A DNA stretch of 64,000 nucleotides, taken from assembly GCF_001905445.1 (NCBI RefSeq), contig NZ_LIVQ01000002.1, positions 868,001 to 932,000 on the forward strand, read 5' to 3'. Positions 26,522 to 35,821 of this stretch are shown in pieces. How positions within the stretch are numbered: position 1 is the first letter of the stretch; each line of letters begins with the position of its first letter. This stretch comes from Streptomyces sp. CB00455 (GTDB lineage: Bacteria; Actinomycetota; Actinomycetes; Streptomycetales; Streptomycetaceae). Both the position numbers and the translations under genes were made by a program. Below the pieces are notes generated by a model. The model saw nothing but the letters and a program-made list of their open reading frames with translations, was not told where the DNA came from and ran no database searches.

Positions 26522-28369
26522 TCACTCCACGGTCACCGACTTGGCGAGGTTACGCGGCTGGTCCACCTCGTTGCCCCGCGCGGTCGCCAGTTCGCAGGCG
26601 AACACCTGCAGCGGCACCGTCGCCACGAGCGGCTGGAGCAGGGTCGGCGTGGCCGGGATCCGGATCAGGTGGTCGGCGTACGGCACGACCGCCTCGTCCC
26701 CCTCCTCGGCGATGACGATGGTCCGCGCCCCGCGCGCCCGGATCTCCTGGATGTTGGACACGATCTTGTCGTGGAGCACCGACCGGCCCCGGGGCGACGG
26801 GACGACGACCACCACCGGCAGGTCCTGCTCGATCAGCGCGATCGGCCCGTGCTTGAGCTCGCCCGCCGCGAAGCCCTCGGCGTGCATGTACGCCAGCTCC
26901 TTCAGCTTGAGCGCGCCCTCCAGCGCCACCGGGTAGCCCACGTGGCGGCCCAGGAAGAGCACGGTGTTCTTGTGGGCGAGGGAGCGCGCGAGCTCCCGTA
27001 CGGGCTCCATCGTCTCCAGTACGGTGTCCACCGCCGCGGCGATGTCCGACAGCTCCCGGACCACCACCCCGATCTCGTCGCCCCACTTCGTGCCCCGTAC
27101 CTGCCCGAGGTACAGCGCGACGAGGTAGCAGGCCACCAGCTGGGTCAAGAACGCCTTGGTCGAGGCGACGGCCACCTCGGGACCGGCGTGCGTGTACAGC
27201 ACGGCGTCCGACTCGCGCGGGATGGTCGATCCGTTGGTGTTGCAGATGGCCAGCACCTTCGCGCCCTGCTCACGCGCGTGCCGCAGCGCCATCAGGGTGT
27301 CCATGGTCTCGCCGGACTGCGAGATGGCGACCACGAGCGTGCGCTGGTCCAGGATCGGGTCGCGGTAGCGGAACTCACTGGCCAGCTCCGTCTCGCAGGG
27401 GATGCGGGTCCAGTGCTCGATGGCCAGCTTCGCGATCATGCCCGCGTGGTAGGCCGTGCCGCAGGCCACGATGACGACCTTGTCGACCTCCCTGAGCACC
27501 GAGACGGGGATGCGCACCTCGTCCAGGGTCAGTGAGCCGCTCGCGTCGATCCTGCCCAGGAGGGTGTCCGCGACGGCCTTCGGCTGCTCGGCGATCTCCT
27601 TGAGCATGAAGTAGTCGTAGCCGCCCTTCTCGGCCGCCGAGGCGTCCCAGTCCACGTGGTAGGCCCGCACGTCCGCCGGCGCGCCGTCGAAGTCGGTGAC
27701 CGTGACCCCGTCGCGCCGCAGCTCGACGACCTGGTCCTGTCCCAGCTCGATCGCGGCCCGGGTGTGGGCGATGAAGGCGGCGACGTCGGAGGCGAGGAAG
27801 TTCTCCCCCTCCCCCACGCCCACGACCAGGGGCGAGTTGCGGCGCGCGCCGACCACCACGTCCGGCTCGTCGGCGTGCACCGCGACCAGCGTGAAGGCGC
27901 CCTCCAGGCGCCGGCACACCTGGCGCATGGACGCCGCCAGGTCCCCGGTGGCCGAGAACTGCTCGGCCAACAGGTGCGCCACGACCTCGGTGTCCGTCTC
28001 GGACACCAGCCGGTGTCCGCGCCCGGAGAGCTCCTCGCGCAGCGCCGCGAAGTTTTCGATGATCCCGTTGTGGACGACCGCCACCCGGCCGGAGTTGTCC
28101 AGGTGGGGGTGGGCGTTGACGTCGGTGGGCCCGCCGTGGGTGGCCCACCGGGTGTGCCCGAGCCCCGTGGACCCGGCCGGCAGGGGGCTGGCGACCAGTT
28201 CCTTCTCCAGATTGACGAGCTTGCCCGCCTTCTTGGCGGCGGCCAGCCCTCCGTCGGAGAGCACCGCGACGCCCGCCGAGTCGTAGCCGCGGTACTCCAG
28301 CCGCTTGAGTCCGGCGATGACCACATCGAGCGCCGACTGCGCTCCCACGTAACCCACAATTCCGCACAT
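26522..28369 (-). CDS. glmS: Glutamine-fructose-6-phosphate aminotransferase (isomerising)
   Basis: It makes glucosamine-6-phosphate from fructose-6-phosphate and glutamine, the first step to UDP-GlcNAc. The 615 residues start MCGIVGYVGAQ; after removal of Met the Cys is the amidotransferase nucleophile. The glutaminase domain (to about 240) has GHTRWATHG and HNGIIENF. Two SIS domains follow, with ACGTAYHAG, SQSGETMDT and FLGRH. The end is PRNLAKSVTVE, the conserved isomerase tail. The ATG at 28367-28369 is fixed by the required Cys2. TACGCT ends 7 nt before it. No glmS ribozyme-like leader was seen, as expected for actinobacteria. Confidence 0.97.
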   Translation of the reverse strand: MCGIVGYVGAQSALDVVIAGLKRLEYRGYDSAGVAVLSDGGLAAAKKAGKLVNLEKELVASPLPAGSTGLGHTRWATHGGPTDVNAHPHLDNSGRVAVVHNGIIENFAALREELSGRGHRLVSETDTEVVAHLLAEQFSATGDLAASMRQVCRRLEGAFTLVAVHADEPDVVVGARRNSPLVVGVGEGENFLASDVAAFIAHTRAAIELGQDQVVELRRDGVTVTDFDGAPADVRAYHVDWDASAAEKGGYDYFMLKEIAEQPKAVADTLLGRIDASGSLTLDEVRIPVSVLREVDKVVIVACGTAYHAGMIAKLAIEHWTRIPCETELASEFRYRDPILDQRTLVVAISQSGETMDTLMALRHAREQGAKVLAICNTNGSTIPRESDAVLYTHAGPEVAVASTKAFLTQLVACYLVALYLGQVRGTKWGDEIGVVVRELSDIAAAVDTVLETMEPVRELARSLAHKNTVLFLGRHVGYPVALEGALKLKELAYMHAEGFAAGELKHGPIALIEQDLPVVVVVPSPRGRSVLHDKIVSNIQEIRARGARTIVIAEEGDEAVVPYADHLIRIPATPTLLQPLVATVPLQVFACELATARGNEVDQPRNLAKSVTVE

Positions 28370-28424
28370 AGGCCGCAGCGTACGCCGTGGCAGGCCCTCT
28401 GCCCGGTACCCGGACAAGACGAAA

Positions 28425-28454
28425 CCCCGCTCCGGCGAACGTGCCGGAGCGGGG
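28425..28454 (-). terminator. Rho-independent terminator after the lipoprotein gene
   Basis: CCCCGCTCCGGC at 28425-28436 pairs perfectly with 28443-28454 around a 6-nt loop. On the minus strand it is followed by GTTTCGTCTT. It lies 22 nt beyond the stop codon. Confidence 0.85.
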
Positions 28455-28476
28455 TCGGCGCCTGTCCCCTACCGGG

Positions 28477-29259
28477 TCAGCCGAGCTTCTTGGCCTGCGC
28501 GTCGACGATCGCCTTCGGCTGCTCGGCGTCGCCGGTCAGGTTCATGCTGGTGAAGGTCGCCAGGGTGTTGCCCTTGCGGACCGCGGCGAGCTGCCAGGTC
28601 GCCTTGTCGCCGTCCTTCAGGTCGATGACGACGGCGAAGGCCAGGGCCTCGTCGCCCGCCGCGGCAGGGGTGCCCGGGACGACCTTCTCGATCTTGGTGC
28701 TGTCACCCTCGGCGGCGACGGTGTAACCGCCGGCGCAGGCCGTGACCGCGCCCTTCAGGGCGGCGAGGGCCTCTTCGGCGCCCTTGCCGTCGTAGGAGTT
28801 GAGGGCGACCGAGGTGCGCGTGACGCTCAGCCCCTTCATGGCCGCGTCCAGCTTCTCCTCCATGGTGGCCCCCTCGGCGGCCGGCTGCGGCTTGGAGGTG
28901 GCCGCCACCCGCGCCGTGCCGGCGGGCGCGCCGACCGACTGGAAGGACTGGAACTGGACCAGCGGCTTGCACTCGGGCTTGTCCGTCTCGGCGGGCTTGC
29001 CCTTGGCGGCGGCGGCCGCCGCAGCGTCGTCCTCGACCTTGTGGTCGGGCAGGTCCGCCTGGGTGACCAGCAGCGGTGTCAGCTCGGCGGCCGTCTTGGC
29101 CTTGGCGGCCGGGGCCGGGGCCGAGGTCGCCGGGGCGGCGGCGGACGGCTTGGCGTCCGCCGTGGTGTCGGCCTTGTCGGAGCCGCAGGCGGTGGCCAGC
29201 AGGGTCAGGGACACCGCGGAGGCGGTCAGGACGGAACGGCGGACAAGAGCGGAACGCAC
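28477..29259 (-). CDS. Lipoprotein of unknown function
   Basis: A 260-residue lipoprotein. The amino terminus [20 protein letters not shown] is a signal peptide with lipobox LLATAC. An Ala/Pro/Thr-rich linker runs to about residue 55, and a globular domain of about 200 residues follows. The domain contains two Cys (in DKPECKPL and [10 protein letters not shown]) that could form a disulfide. Its general pattern, a small secreted sensor-like alpha/beta domain with [20 protein letters not shown], recalls the extracellular domains of mycobacterial PknH/LppH-like lipoproteins, but this is only a resemblance. It has its own terminator and is divergent from coaA. Confidence 0.82.
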   Translation of the reverse strand: MRSALVRRSVLTASAVSLTLLATACGSDKADTTADAKPSAAAPATSAPAPAAKAKTAAELTPLLVTQADLPDHKVEDDAAAAAAAKGKPAETDKPECKPLVQFQSFQSVGAPAGTARVAATSKPQPAAEGATMEEKLDAAMKGLSVTRTSVALNSYDGKGAEEALAALKGAVTACAGGYTVAAEGDSTKIEKVVPGTPAAAGDEALAFAVVIDLKDGDKATWQLAAVRKGNTLATFTSMNLTGDAEQPKAIVDAQAKKLG

Positions 29260-29541
29260 GAAGGATCTCCCCCAGTAAGCACACGGAAGTCAGCGCAGCC
29301 CGAAAGAACGGTCGGGAGCTGCGGTGATCGACAATGTACGCGGCCGTTCGATCACCTGATCCACTTTTATGCGCGGCCGCGACCGATCGTGACCGTGGCG
29401 ATACCCGCGCTTCCCCCATCCGAGACCGGCCCCCTGCACATCCGCCGCCCCGAGGCCCCACGCCGGTTGCGGGGCCCCGCGTCCCGGCGGGGCGCTTGCT
29501 TACGTGACCGACCACACCACCCACAACCGGCTCCGAGCCCC

Positions 29542-29553
29542 GACAATGGCGGT
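29542..29553 (+). promoter_or_regulatory. -10 hexamer and 6-nt gap before coaA
   Basis: GACAAT at 29542-29547 is followed by 6 nt and the GTG start at 29554, the same geometry as at 15664. No ribosome site is present, which favours a leaderless transcript. Confidence 0.45.
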
Positions 29554-30603
29554 GTGATCACTTCGCCGCCACGAAGCACCACGCCGGACAGCGCGACGGA
29601 GCGCTCCGGTCCGGACGGTCCGACCGCCCGCCCCGGCCACCGCCGGGCCCCGGACGCGTCCCCGTACGTCGACCTCACCCGCGCCGAGTGGAGCGCCCTG
29701 CGCGAGCGGACCCCGCTGCCCCTCACCGCCGACGAGGTGGAGCGGCTGCGCGGCCTGGGGGACGTCATTGACCTCGACGAGGTCCGCGACGTCTACCTGC
29801 CGCTCTCCCGCCTCCTGAACCTGTACGTGGGCGCCACCAGCAACCTCCGGGGCACCCTCAACACCTTCCTCGGCGACGCGGGCAACGGCCACGGCGCCCA
29901 GCAGGGCACCCCCTTCGTCATAGGGGTCGCCGGCTCGGTCGCCGTCGGCAAGTCCACCGTGGCCCGCCTGCTCCAGGCCCTGCTCGCCCGCTGGCCCGAG
30001 CACCCCCGGGTGGAGCTCGTCACCACCGACGGCTTCCTCTACCCGATGAAGGAGCTCCAGCGGCGCGGGCTGACCTCGCGCAAGGGCTTCCCGGAGTCCT
30101 ACGACCGCCGCGCGCTCACCCGCTTCGTCGCCGACATCAAGGCCGGCAAGGACGAGGTCCGCGCCCCGGTCTACTCGCACCTGATCTACGACATCGTGCC
30201 CGGCGAGGAGCTCGTCGTACGCCGCCCGGACATCCTCATCGTCGAGGGCCTGAACGTCCTGCAGCCGGCCCTCCCCGGCAAGGACGGCCGCACCCGCGTC
30301 GGCCTCGCCGACTACTTCGACTTCAGCGTGTACGTGGACGCCCGGCCCGAGGACATCGAGGGCTGGTACCTCAACCGCTTCCGGAAGCTGCGCGCGACCG
30401 CCTTCCAGAACCCCTTTTCCTACTTCCGCAAGTACACCCAGGTCTCCGAGGAGGAGGCGATGGAGTACGCGCAGACCATGTGGCGGACCGTCAACAAGCC
30501 CAACCTGCTGGAGAACGTGGCCCCCACCCGCGGCCGGGCCACCCTGGTCGTGCGCAAGGGCCCCGACCACAAGGTGCAGAAGCTGAGCCTGCGCAAGCTC
30601 TGA
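29554..30603 (+). CDS. coaA: Type I pantothenate kinase
   Basis: It phosphorylates pantothenate, the first and regulated step of CoA synthesis. The product is 349 residues with a 40-residue Ser/Pro/Arg-rich amino-terminal extension before the conserved [15 protein letters not shown]. The P-loop is in [19 protein letters not shown], followed by the type I motifs [29 protein letters not shown] and [10 protein letters not shown]. The GTG at 29554 was chosen because it is the furthest downstream start before the extension and has a -10-like box at leaderless distance. The CoA product is also the donor for the nearby AcpS. Confidence 0.93.
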   Translation: MITSPPRSTTPDSATERSGPDGPTARPGHRRAPDASPYVDLTRAEWSALRERTPLPLTADEVERLRGLGDVIDLDEVRDVYLPLSRLLNLYVGATSNLRGTLNTFLGDAGNGHGAQQGTPFVIGVAGSVAVGKSTVARLLQALLARWPEHPRVELVTTDGFLYPMKELQRRGLTSRKGFPESYDRRALTRFVADIKAGKDEVRAPVYSHLIYDIVPGEELVVRRPDILIVEGLNVLQPALPGKDGRTRVGLADYFDFSVYVDARPEDIEGWYLNRFRKLRATAFQNPFSYFRKYTQVSEEEAMEYAQTMWRTVNKPNLLENVAPTRGRATLVVRKGPDHKVQKLSLRKL

Positions 30604-30612
30604 GCGCCGCAC

Positions 30613-30624
30613 TAGGGTGCGGGC
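30613..30624 (+). promoter_or_regulatory. -10 hexamer and 6-nt gap before the DUF389 gene
   Basis: TAGGGT at 30613-30618 is an ideal HrdB-type -10 box located 6 nt before the ATG at 30625 and only 10 bp after the coaA stop. It implies an independent leaderless transcript. Confidence 0.6.
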
Positions 30625-31584
30625 ATGCTGCATCTGCGGATGATCACTCCACCGGACCGGACGGACGCGGTGGTCGCGGCCATCGAGAAGACGGTCGGCA
30701 CCACCCACCTGGCGGTGGTGCCCGGCGCGGCCCGCCGGCCCCCGGGCGACCTGGTCCTGTGCGACGTGGCGCGCGAGGCCGCCGACGAGCTGCTGCACGA
30801 CCTGCAGGCGCTGGGACTCGAAGAGGACGGTTCGATCGCGGTCGAGGACATCGACCTCTCCCTGTCGAAGCGCGCCGACGAGGCGGAGGAGGAGGCGCCC
30901 GGCGAGGGCGCCGACGCCGTCCTGTGGCAGCAGCTGACCGGGGCGACGCACGAGGAGTCCACCCTCAGCTTCACCTACTGCGCGTTCATGGTCATCGCCA
31001 CGATGATCGCGGCCTGCGGCGTGGTCCTCGACAACGCGATCCTGATCGTGGGCGCCATGGCCGTCGGCCCGGAGTTCGGCCCGCTGGCGGGCGTGTGCGC
31101 CGGCCTGGTGCAGCGCCGTCCGAGGCTGGCCGCACGCTCCCTGACCGCCCTGGTGGCCGGCTTCGCCGTCGCCATCGGCGCCACCACCCTCTTCAGCCTG
31201 GGGATGGACGCGATAGGGCAGTTCGAGGTGGGCATGCTGGAGAACCCGCGCCCGAACACCAGCTTCATCTGGCAGCCGGACCCCTTCTCCTTCGTCGTGG
31301 CGCTGCTCGCCGGCGCGGCCGGGGTGCTCTCGCTGACCTCGTCGAAGTCCGGGGCGCTGGTCGGAGTGGCGATCTCGGTGACCACCATCCCGGCGGGCGC
31401 CAACGCGGCCGTCGCCCTGAGCTACGGCGACTTCGGCCAGATGTGGGGCTCGGCGGAGCAGCTGATGCTGAACCTGGCCGGGATCGTCCTGGCGGGTGTG
31501 CTGACGCTGCTGTGCCAGAAGTTGCTGTGGCGCACCCGGCGCCGTCGCCGGAGCGGTCTGCCGAACGCCCGACCGGACCTGTGA
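30625..31584 (+). CDS. DUF389-family membrane protein
   Basis: A 319-residue membrane protein of the DUF389 (TIGR00341-like) family. The first approximately 105 residues form a soluble alpha/beta domain with an acidic, Glu-rich linker at about 88-97. At least six hydrophobic segments follow, beginning FTYCAFMVIATMIAACGVVL and including the characteristic NAILIVGAMAVGPEFGPLAG re-entrant-like motif and SGALVGVAISVTTIPAGANA. The end is an Arg-rich cytoplasmic tail. The function of the family is unknown. It lies 21 bp after coaA but has its own -10-like hexamer, and a strong terminator separates it from convergent glmM. Confidence 0.88.
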   Translation: MLHLRMITPPDRTDAVVAAIEKTVGTTHLAVVPGAARRPPGDLVLCDVAREAADELLHDLQALGLEEDGSIAVEDIDLSLSKRADEAEEEAPGEGADAVLWQQLTGATHEESTLSFTYCAFMVIATMIAACGVVLDNAILIVGAMAVGPEFGPLAGVCAGLVQRRPRLAARSLTALVAGFAVAIGATTLFSLGMDAIGQFEVGMLENPRPNTSFIWQPDPFSFVVALLAGAAGVLSLTSSKSGALVGVAISVTTIPAGANAAVALSYGDFGQMWGSAEQLMLNLAGIVLAGVLTLLCQKLLWRTRRRRRSGLPNARPDL

Positions 31585-31588
31585 CGCG

Positions 31589-31628
31589 CTACGGCCCCGC
31601 CACCCGGATCGCGGGGGCGGGGCCGTAG
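31589..31628. terminator. Bidirectional terminator between the DUF389 gene and glmM
   Basis: CTACGGCCCCGCC at 31589-31601 pairs perfectly with 31616-31628 (13 bp, 14-nt loop). It starts 4 nt after the DUF389 stop. The remaining 116 bp up to glmM show no further structure. Confidence 0.85.
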
Positions 31629-31744
31629 ACGCAGGCGCGGGGTGCGGGCGTGAAGCCCGCGGGCCCGTGGTGCGGGGGCGGCCGGCCGGGCGCCGGCCTG
31701 AGGGCGACCGCGAGCGGCCGAGCCCCGACGTGACGGTTCCGCGA

Positions 31745-33103
31745 CTAGCCGAGCGCCGACTTGACGACGTCCGCGAGCCGGCCCGCGACCGCACGGGCCT
31801 GCTCGATGTCGGCGGCCTCCACCATCACCCGTACGAGCGGCTCCGTACCGGACGGACGCAGCAGCACCCGCCCGGTGGTGCCCAGTTCGCGTTCGGCCTC
31901 GGCCACCGCCGCGGCCAGTTCGCCGGAGGTGGTGACCCGGGACCTGTCCACGTCGGGCACGTTGACCAGCACCTGCGGCAGCCGCTGCATCACACCGGCC
32001 AGTTCCGCCAGGGGCTTGCCGGTGGCCGCGACCCGCGCCGCCAGCAGCAGCCCGGTCAGGGTGCCGTCCCCTGTGGTCGCGTGGTCGAGGATGATCACGT
32101 GGCCGGACTGCTCGCCGCCCAGCGCGTAGCCGTGCTCTTTCATCGACTCCAGGACGTACCGATCGCCGACGCCGGTCTGCACGACCTGGATGCCCTCGCC
32201 CTCCATGGCCAGCTTGAAGCCCAGGTTGGACATCACGGTGCCGACCACGGTGTTCTCCCGCAGTTGCCCGGCCTCGCGCATGGCCAGGGCCAGCACCGCG
32301 AGGATCTGGTCGCCATCGACCTCGGCGCCGGTGCCGTCCACCGCCAGGCAGCGGTCCGCGTCGCCGTCGTGCGCGATGCCGAGGTCGGCGCCGTGCTCGA
32401 CCACGGCGGCCTTGAGCAGGCCGAGGTGGGTGGAGCCGCACCCGTCGTTGATGTTCAGCCCGTCGGGCTCGGCGCCGATGGTGATGATCTCCGCGCCGGC
32501 CCGGGCGAAGGCCTCGGGCGAGACGAAGGCGGCCGCGCCGTGCGCCTCGTCCAGGACGATCTTCAGGCCGTCGAGGCGGTTGGGGAGGACCGCGATCAGG
32601 TGGGCGACGTACTTGTCGAAGCCCTCGGAGTAGTCGGAGACCCGGCCGACACCCGATCCGGTGGGCCGGTCCCAGGGCGCGCCGGTGCGGTGCTCCTCGT
32701 AGACGGACTCGATCCGGTCCTCCAGCTCGTCGGCGAGCTTGTGGCCGCCGCGCGCGAAGAACTTGATGCCGTTGTCCGGCATGGCGTTGTGGCTGGCGGA
32801 GAGCATCACGCCGAGGTCGGCACCCAGCGCACCGGTGAGATACGCCACCGCCGGGGTGGGCAGCACACCGACGCGCAGGACGTCCACGCCGGCGCTGGCG
32901 AGGCCCGCCACGACCGCGGCCTCCAGGAATTCACCCGAGGCCCGGGGGTCCCTGCCGACCACGGCGGTGGCCCGGTGGCCCGCGAAGGTGCCCGCCTCCG
33001 CCAGTACGTGGGCAGCCGCCACGGAGAGGCCGAGCGCGAGCTCCGCCGTCAGATCCGCGTTGGCAACGCCGCGTACACCGTCCGTCCCGAAGAGTCGTCC
33101 CAC
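31745..33103 (-). CDS. glmM: Phosphoglucosamine mutase
   Basis: It converts glucosamine-6-phosphate to glucosamine-1-phosphate, the step after GlmS towards UDP-GlcNAc. The protein is 452 residues. The phospho-serine is S104 in [13 protein letters not shown], the metal loop is [13 protein letters not shown], the sugar-binding loop is GGEQSGHVI, and the phosphate-binding loop is [13 protein letters not shown]. The GTG at 33101-33103 has a GGGAGG ribosome site 6 nt upstream; the longer frame with MRKLGRTT is rejected. It follows the rplM-rpsI operon after a terminator. Confidence 0.97.
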   Translation of the reverse strand: MGRLFGTDGVRGVANADLTAELALGLSVAAAHVLAEAGTFAGHRATAVVGRDPRASGEFLEAAVVAGLASAGVDVLRVGVLPTPAVAYLTGALGADLGVMLSASHNAMPDNGIKFFARGGHKLADELEDRIESVYEEHRTGAPWDRPTGSGVGRVSDYSEGFDKYVAHLIAVLPNRLDGLKIVLDEAHGAAAFVSPEAFARAGAEIITIGAEPDGLNINDGCGSTHLGLLKAAVVEHGADLGIAHDGDADRCLAVDGTGAEVDGDQILAVLALAMREAGQLRENTVVGTVMSNLGFKLAMEGEGIQVVQTGVGDRYVLESMKEHGYALGGEQSGHVIILDHATTGDGTLTGLLLAARVAATGKPLAELAGVMQRLPQVLVNVPDVDRSRVTTSGELAAAVAEAERELGTTGRVLLRPSGTEPLVRVMVEAADIEQARAVAGRLADVVKSALG

Positions 33104-33175
33104 TGTTGTCCTCCCGAGTTTGCGCATCGTTTGTGACCGCTTGTGACAGGTATTTGCCGCTTGTGGCGGTAAACG

Positions 33176-33214
33176 AACCGCCCCGGCAGCACAGAGAGTG
33201 CTGCCGGGGCGGTT
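33176..33214 (-). terminator. Rho-independent terminator of the rplM-rpsI operon
   Basis: A 17-bp perfect stem (33176-33192 with 33198-33214) with a 5-nt loop begins 24 nt after the rpsI stop. On the minus strand it ends in GGTTCGTTT. Confidence 0.92.
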
Positions 33215-33238
33215 TCGTTGCAGAACAGCAGGCGCAGA

Positions 33239-33760
33239 TTAACGCTTGCTGTACTGCGGAGCCTTACGGGCCTTCTTGAGACCGGCCTTCTTGCGCTCGA
33301 CCGCACGGTCGTCGCGGGAGAGGAAGCCGGCCTTCTTCAGCGCCGGGCGGTTGTTGTCGACGTCCGCCTCATTCAGCGCGCGGGCCACACCGAGGCGCAG
33401 GGCGCCGGCCTGGCCGGAGACGCCGCCACCCGAGATGCGGGCGATGATGTCGTAGCGGTTGTCGAGCTCGAGCAGCTTGAACGGCTCGTTGACTTCCTGC
33501 TGGTGCACCTTGTTGGGGAAGTAGTCCTCAAGGGTGCGACCGTTGATCTTCCACTTGCCGGTGCCCGGAACGATCCGGACGCGGGCGATGGCGTTCTTGC
33601 GGCGGCCCAGGCCGGCGGCCGGCTGGGGGTCGCCGAAGCGACCGGCAAGGGACTCGGAGGTGTAGTCGCCCTCGACTACGGCCTCGGACTCGCTGGTGTA
33701 CTCCTCGACGTTGCCCTCGAACTCTTCGACGGGGGTCGTCTCGGCGGTGGTCTCGGCCAC
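33239..33760 (-). CDS. rpsI: Ribosomal protein S9
   Basis: A small-subunit head protein whose carboxyl tail reaches the P-site tRNA. It is 173 residues: a Glu/Thr-rich acidic extension of about 45 residues precedes the conserved [20 protein letters not shown], and the end APQYSKR is the expected P-site-contacting tail. The acidic extension is common in actinobacteria. It is downstream of rplM with a 42-bp gap and followed by a terminator. Confidence 0.97.
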   Translation of the reverse strand: MAETTAETTPVEEFEGNVEEYTSESEAVVEGDYTSESLAGRFGDPQPAAGLGRRKNAIARVRIVPGTGKWKINGRTLEDYFPNKVHQQEVNEPFKLLELDNRYDIIARISGGGVSGQAGALRLGVARALNEADVDNNRPALKKAGFLSRDDRAVERKKAGLKKARKAPQYSKR

Positions 33761-33802
33761 GATGCTCCTCAGAATTTTCTACGTCTTAGGGGGTGGCCGG
33801 AA

Positions 33803-34246
33803 CTACTGCGCGACCTGGGTGATCTCGAACGGCACCGGCTGCTGGGCAGCGTGGGGGTGCTGGTCGCCCGAGTAGACCTTCAGCTTCGACAGCATCTGAC
33901 GGCCCAGGGTGTTCTTGGGGAGCATGCCCTTGATGGCCTTCTCGACGGCCTTCTCCGGGTTGTTGGCCAGGAGGTCGTCGTAGCGCACCGAGCGGAGACC
34001 ACCCGGGTAGCCGGAGTGGCGGTAGGCCATCTTCTGGGTCGCCTTGTTGCCGGACAGGTGAACCTTGTCGGCGTTGACGATGATGACGAAGTCGCCCATG
34101 TCCATGTGGGGGGCGTAAGTCGGCTTGTGCTTGCCCCGCAGGAGGGCAGCGGCCTGGGTCGCCAGACGGCCGAGGACAACGTCCTGGGCGTCGATGACGA
34201 GCCACTGGCGCGAGATGTCGCCGGGCTTGGGGCTGAACGTACGCAC
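33803..34246 (-). CDS. rplM: Ribosomal protein L13
   Basis: An early-assembling large-subunit protein of 147 residues. The start is a GTG ([20 protein letters not shown]) with AAGG 8 nt upstream. Conserved features are [20 protein letters not shown], the [14 protein letters not shown] segment and [13 protein letters not shown]. It is the first gene of the two-gene L13-S9 operon, which has its own promoter about 210 nt upstream. Confidence 0.97.
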   Translation of the reverse strand: MRTFSPKPGDISRQWLVIDAQDVVLGRLATQAAALLRGKHKPTYAPHMDMGDFVIIVNADKVHLSGNKATQKMAYRHSGYPGGLRSVRYDDLLANNPEKAVEKAIKGMLPKNTLGRQMLSKLKVYSGDQHPHAAQQPVPFEITQVAQ

Positions 34247-34455
34247 GCGTATGCCTTCGCTTCTTCAGTGGTGGGTCATCCCATAGGGCACAAGCCCCGC
34301 GGGAATGGTCCTGACAGGGTCACCACGGACGATCACGACAGCCCTCGTTCACATCGGGGACGCAACCCGTGTGAACCGCTGGTCATCGGTCCGGTGGACC
34401 GGCGTAAGGCCCTTTCACGTGAGAATGAGAAAGCCAATACGCATAACAAACCAGC

Positions 34456-34485
34456 AGAGTACCCAAGCAGACCCGTACGGGTCAA
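34456..34485 (-). promoter_or_regulatory. Promoter of the rplM-rpsI operon
   Basis: On the minus strand, TTGACC (34480-34485) and TACTCT (34456-34461) are separated by 18 bp. The -35 box overlaps the stop region of the upstream glycosyltransferase gene. The predicted leader is about 200 nt, long enough for regulation by L13 binding, and its sequence is less GC-rich than the genes. Confidence 0.7.
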
Positions 34486-35780
34486 AACGCGGTCCGCGAT
34501 GCCGATTCTGCTGGCGTCGCGGCGCACTCCGGTTCGGTCCTGGGTGGGGACCCCGCAGTTGTTACGGGTCCCAGAGTAACCCGACCGGAGCCCAGCGCAC
34601 GACGCGCCAGCAGTGCCGCGAGCGCGCACAGCGTGAAACAGTCCTTGAACGCCCGCCGCTTGTGCTCCAGCTCCGACGGCCACGGGATCCCGGCCACCTG
34701 GGGCCCCAGCGCCACCCAGAACCAGGGCGAACGGGGCATCGAGCCCGGCCGCACCGCGGACGCCAGCAGCAGCGGCAGCACCACCAGCAGGTAGTGGTCG
34801 AAGGACGGCCGCGAGACCAGGAATGCGGCGAGCATCACCATGCAGGCCGTCTCCACCAGCCGCAGCTCGCCCCCGTCCCCGTCCGCGTCGGGCCGCCGCC
34901 ACCGCGTCCAGGCCCCCCACAGACCGGTGCCTGCCCCCGCGAAGGCGACCAGCACCGCGAGCGGCTCGGGCACCCCCAGCCGCGGCAGCACCGCGATGGG
35001 CGAGGCATCCCAGGGCAGGGCGTAGGCGTCCTGCCCCTTGAGCAGGAAGGGCAGCGTCTTGGTGAAGAACAGCGACGGGCTCGGCATCATCAGCGCCCCG
35101 GCCAGCGAGATGCCCAGCGGCACCAGCACGGCCACGGCCAGCCCCCGCCACTGCCGGGCGAGCAGGAAGAGCAGCCCGATCGGCACCAGCATCGGCTTGC
35201 AGGCGATCGCCAGTCCGATCACCAGACCGGCCGCCCCCCAGTGCCGCCGGTGCGCGAGCAGCAGCGCCACCGGCAGGGCGGCCGCCGAGATGGCCGTCCA
35301 GTTGCCGATCAGCACGAGGTTCACATACGGCTTGTAGGCCAGCGCCAGGGCGGCGAACCCGCCGACCGCCAGGCGCGAGCGCAGCGGCACGCGCAGCAGC
35401 CGCAGGGCGGCCAGCCAGCCGGCGCCCAGCAGCGCCGACATCCCCACCGGCAGCACCCAGCGCAGCACGGTCTGCGGCAGCAGCGCCTCCGGGACCGCCA
35501 TCAGCACGGCGCTCGGCAGGTACAGGAAGCGCTTGTCCTCGTACGGCGAACCGCCCGCGAGCAGGGTCTGCGCCGCCTTGACCACGAAGGCGTTGTCCGA
35601 GCCCCAGTTCGCCCGCAGGCTCGTGGAGACCGCGATCCCCAGCAGCACCGCGAGGCAAACGGTCTGGAGGAGGCGGGACGACGGCCTCAGCAGCCAGCCG
35701 ATCAGGCGCTCCCCGGAGGCCGGGCCCCCGGACACCGGGTTGTCCCACTTCATGAGCCAGATGCCAGGCCGCAGGCCCAC
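34482..35780 (-). CDS. GT87/DUF2029-like membrane glycosyltransferase
   Basis: A 432-residue polytopic membrane protein with about ten hydrophobic segments, resembling the alpha-mannosyltransferases of the GT-C superfamily (DUF2029, GT87) that use polyprenyl-phosphate sugars in actinobacteria. After the first membrane helix comes SLRANWGSDNAFVVKAAQTL with an acidic residue in the first outer loop, where GT-C enzymes have their catalytic Asp, then GGSPYEDKRFLYLPSA. The end is a polar Pro/Thr/Glu-rich cytoplasmic tail of about 35 residues. The GTG start has a GAGGGA ribosome site 8 nt upstream. The acceptor is unknown. Confidence 0.82.
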   Translation of the reverse strand: MGLRPGIWLMKWDNPVSGGPASGERLIGWLLRPSSRLLQTVCLAVLLGIAVSTSLRANWGSDNAFVVKAAQTLLAGGSPYEDKRFLYLPSAVLMAVPEALLPQTVLRWVLPVGMSALLGAGWLAALRLLRVPLRSRLAVGGFAALALAYKPYVNLVLIGNWTAISAAALPVALLLAHRRHWGAAGLVIGLAIACKPMLVPIGLLFLLARQWRGLAVAVLVPLGISLAGALMMPSPSLFFTKTLPFLLKGQDAYALPWDASPIAVLPRLGVPEPLAVLVAFAGAGTGLWGAWTRWRRPDADGDGGELRLVETACMVMLAAFLVSRPSFDHYLLVVLPLLLASAVRPGSMPRSPWFWVALGPQVAGIPWPSELEHKRRAFKDCFTLCALAALLARRALGSGRVTLGPVTTAGSPPRTEPECAATPAESASRTAF

Positions 35781-35821
35781 AACGCGTCTCCCTCACTCCG
35801 ACCGAGGGGGCGGTCTCCCCC

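Noticed and set aside
26370..28417. glmS ribozyme or other riboswitch in the glmS leader
   Set aside because: The start codon appears to be leaderless or nearly so, leaving no room for such an element; the ribozyme is also not expected in actinobacteria.
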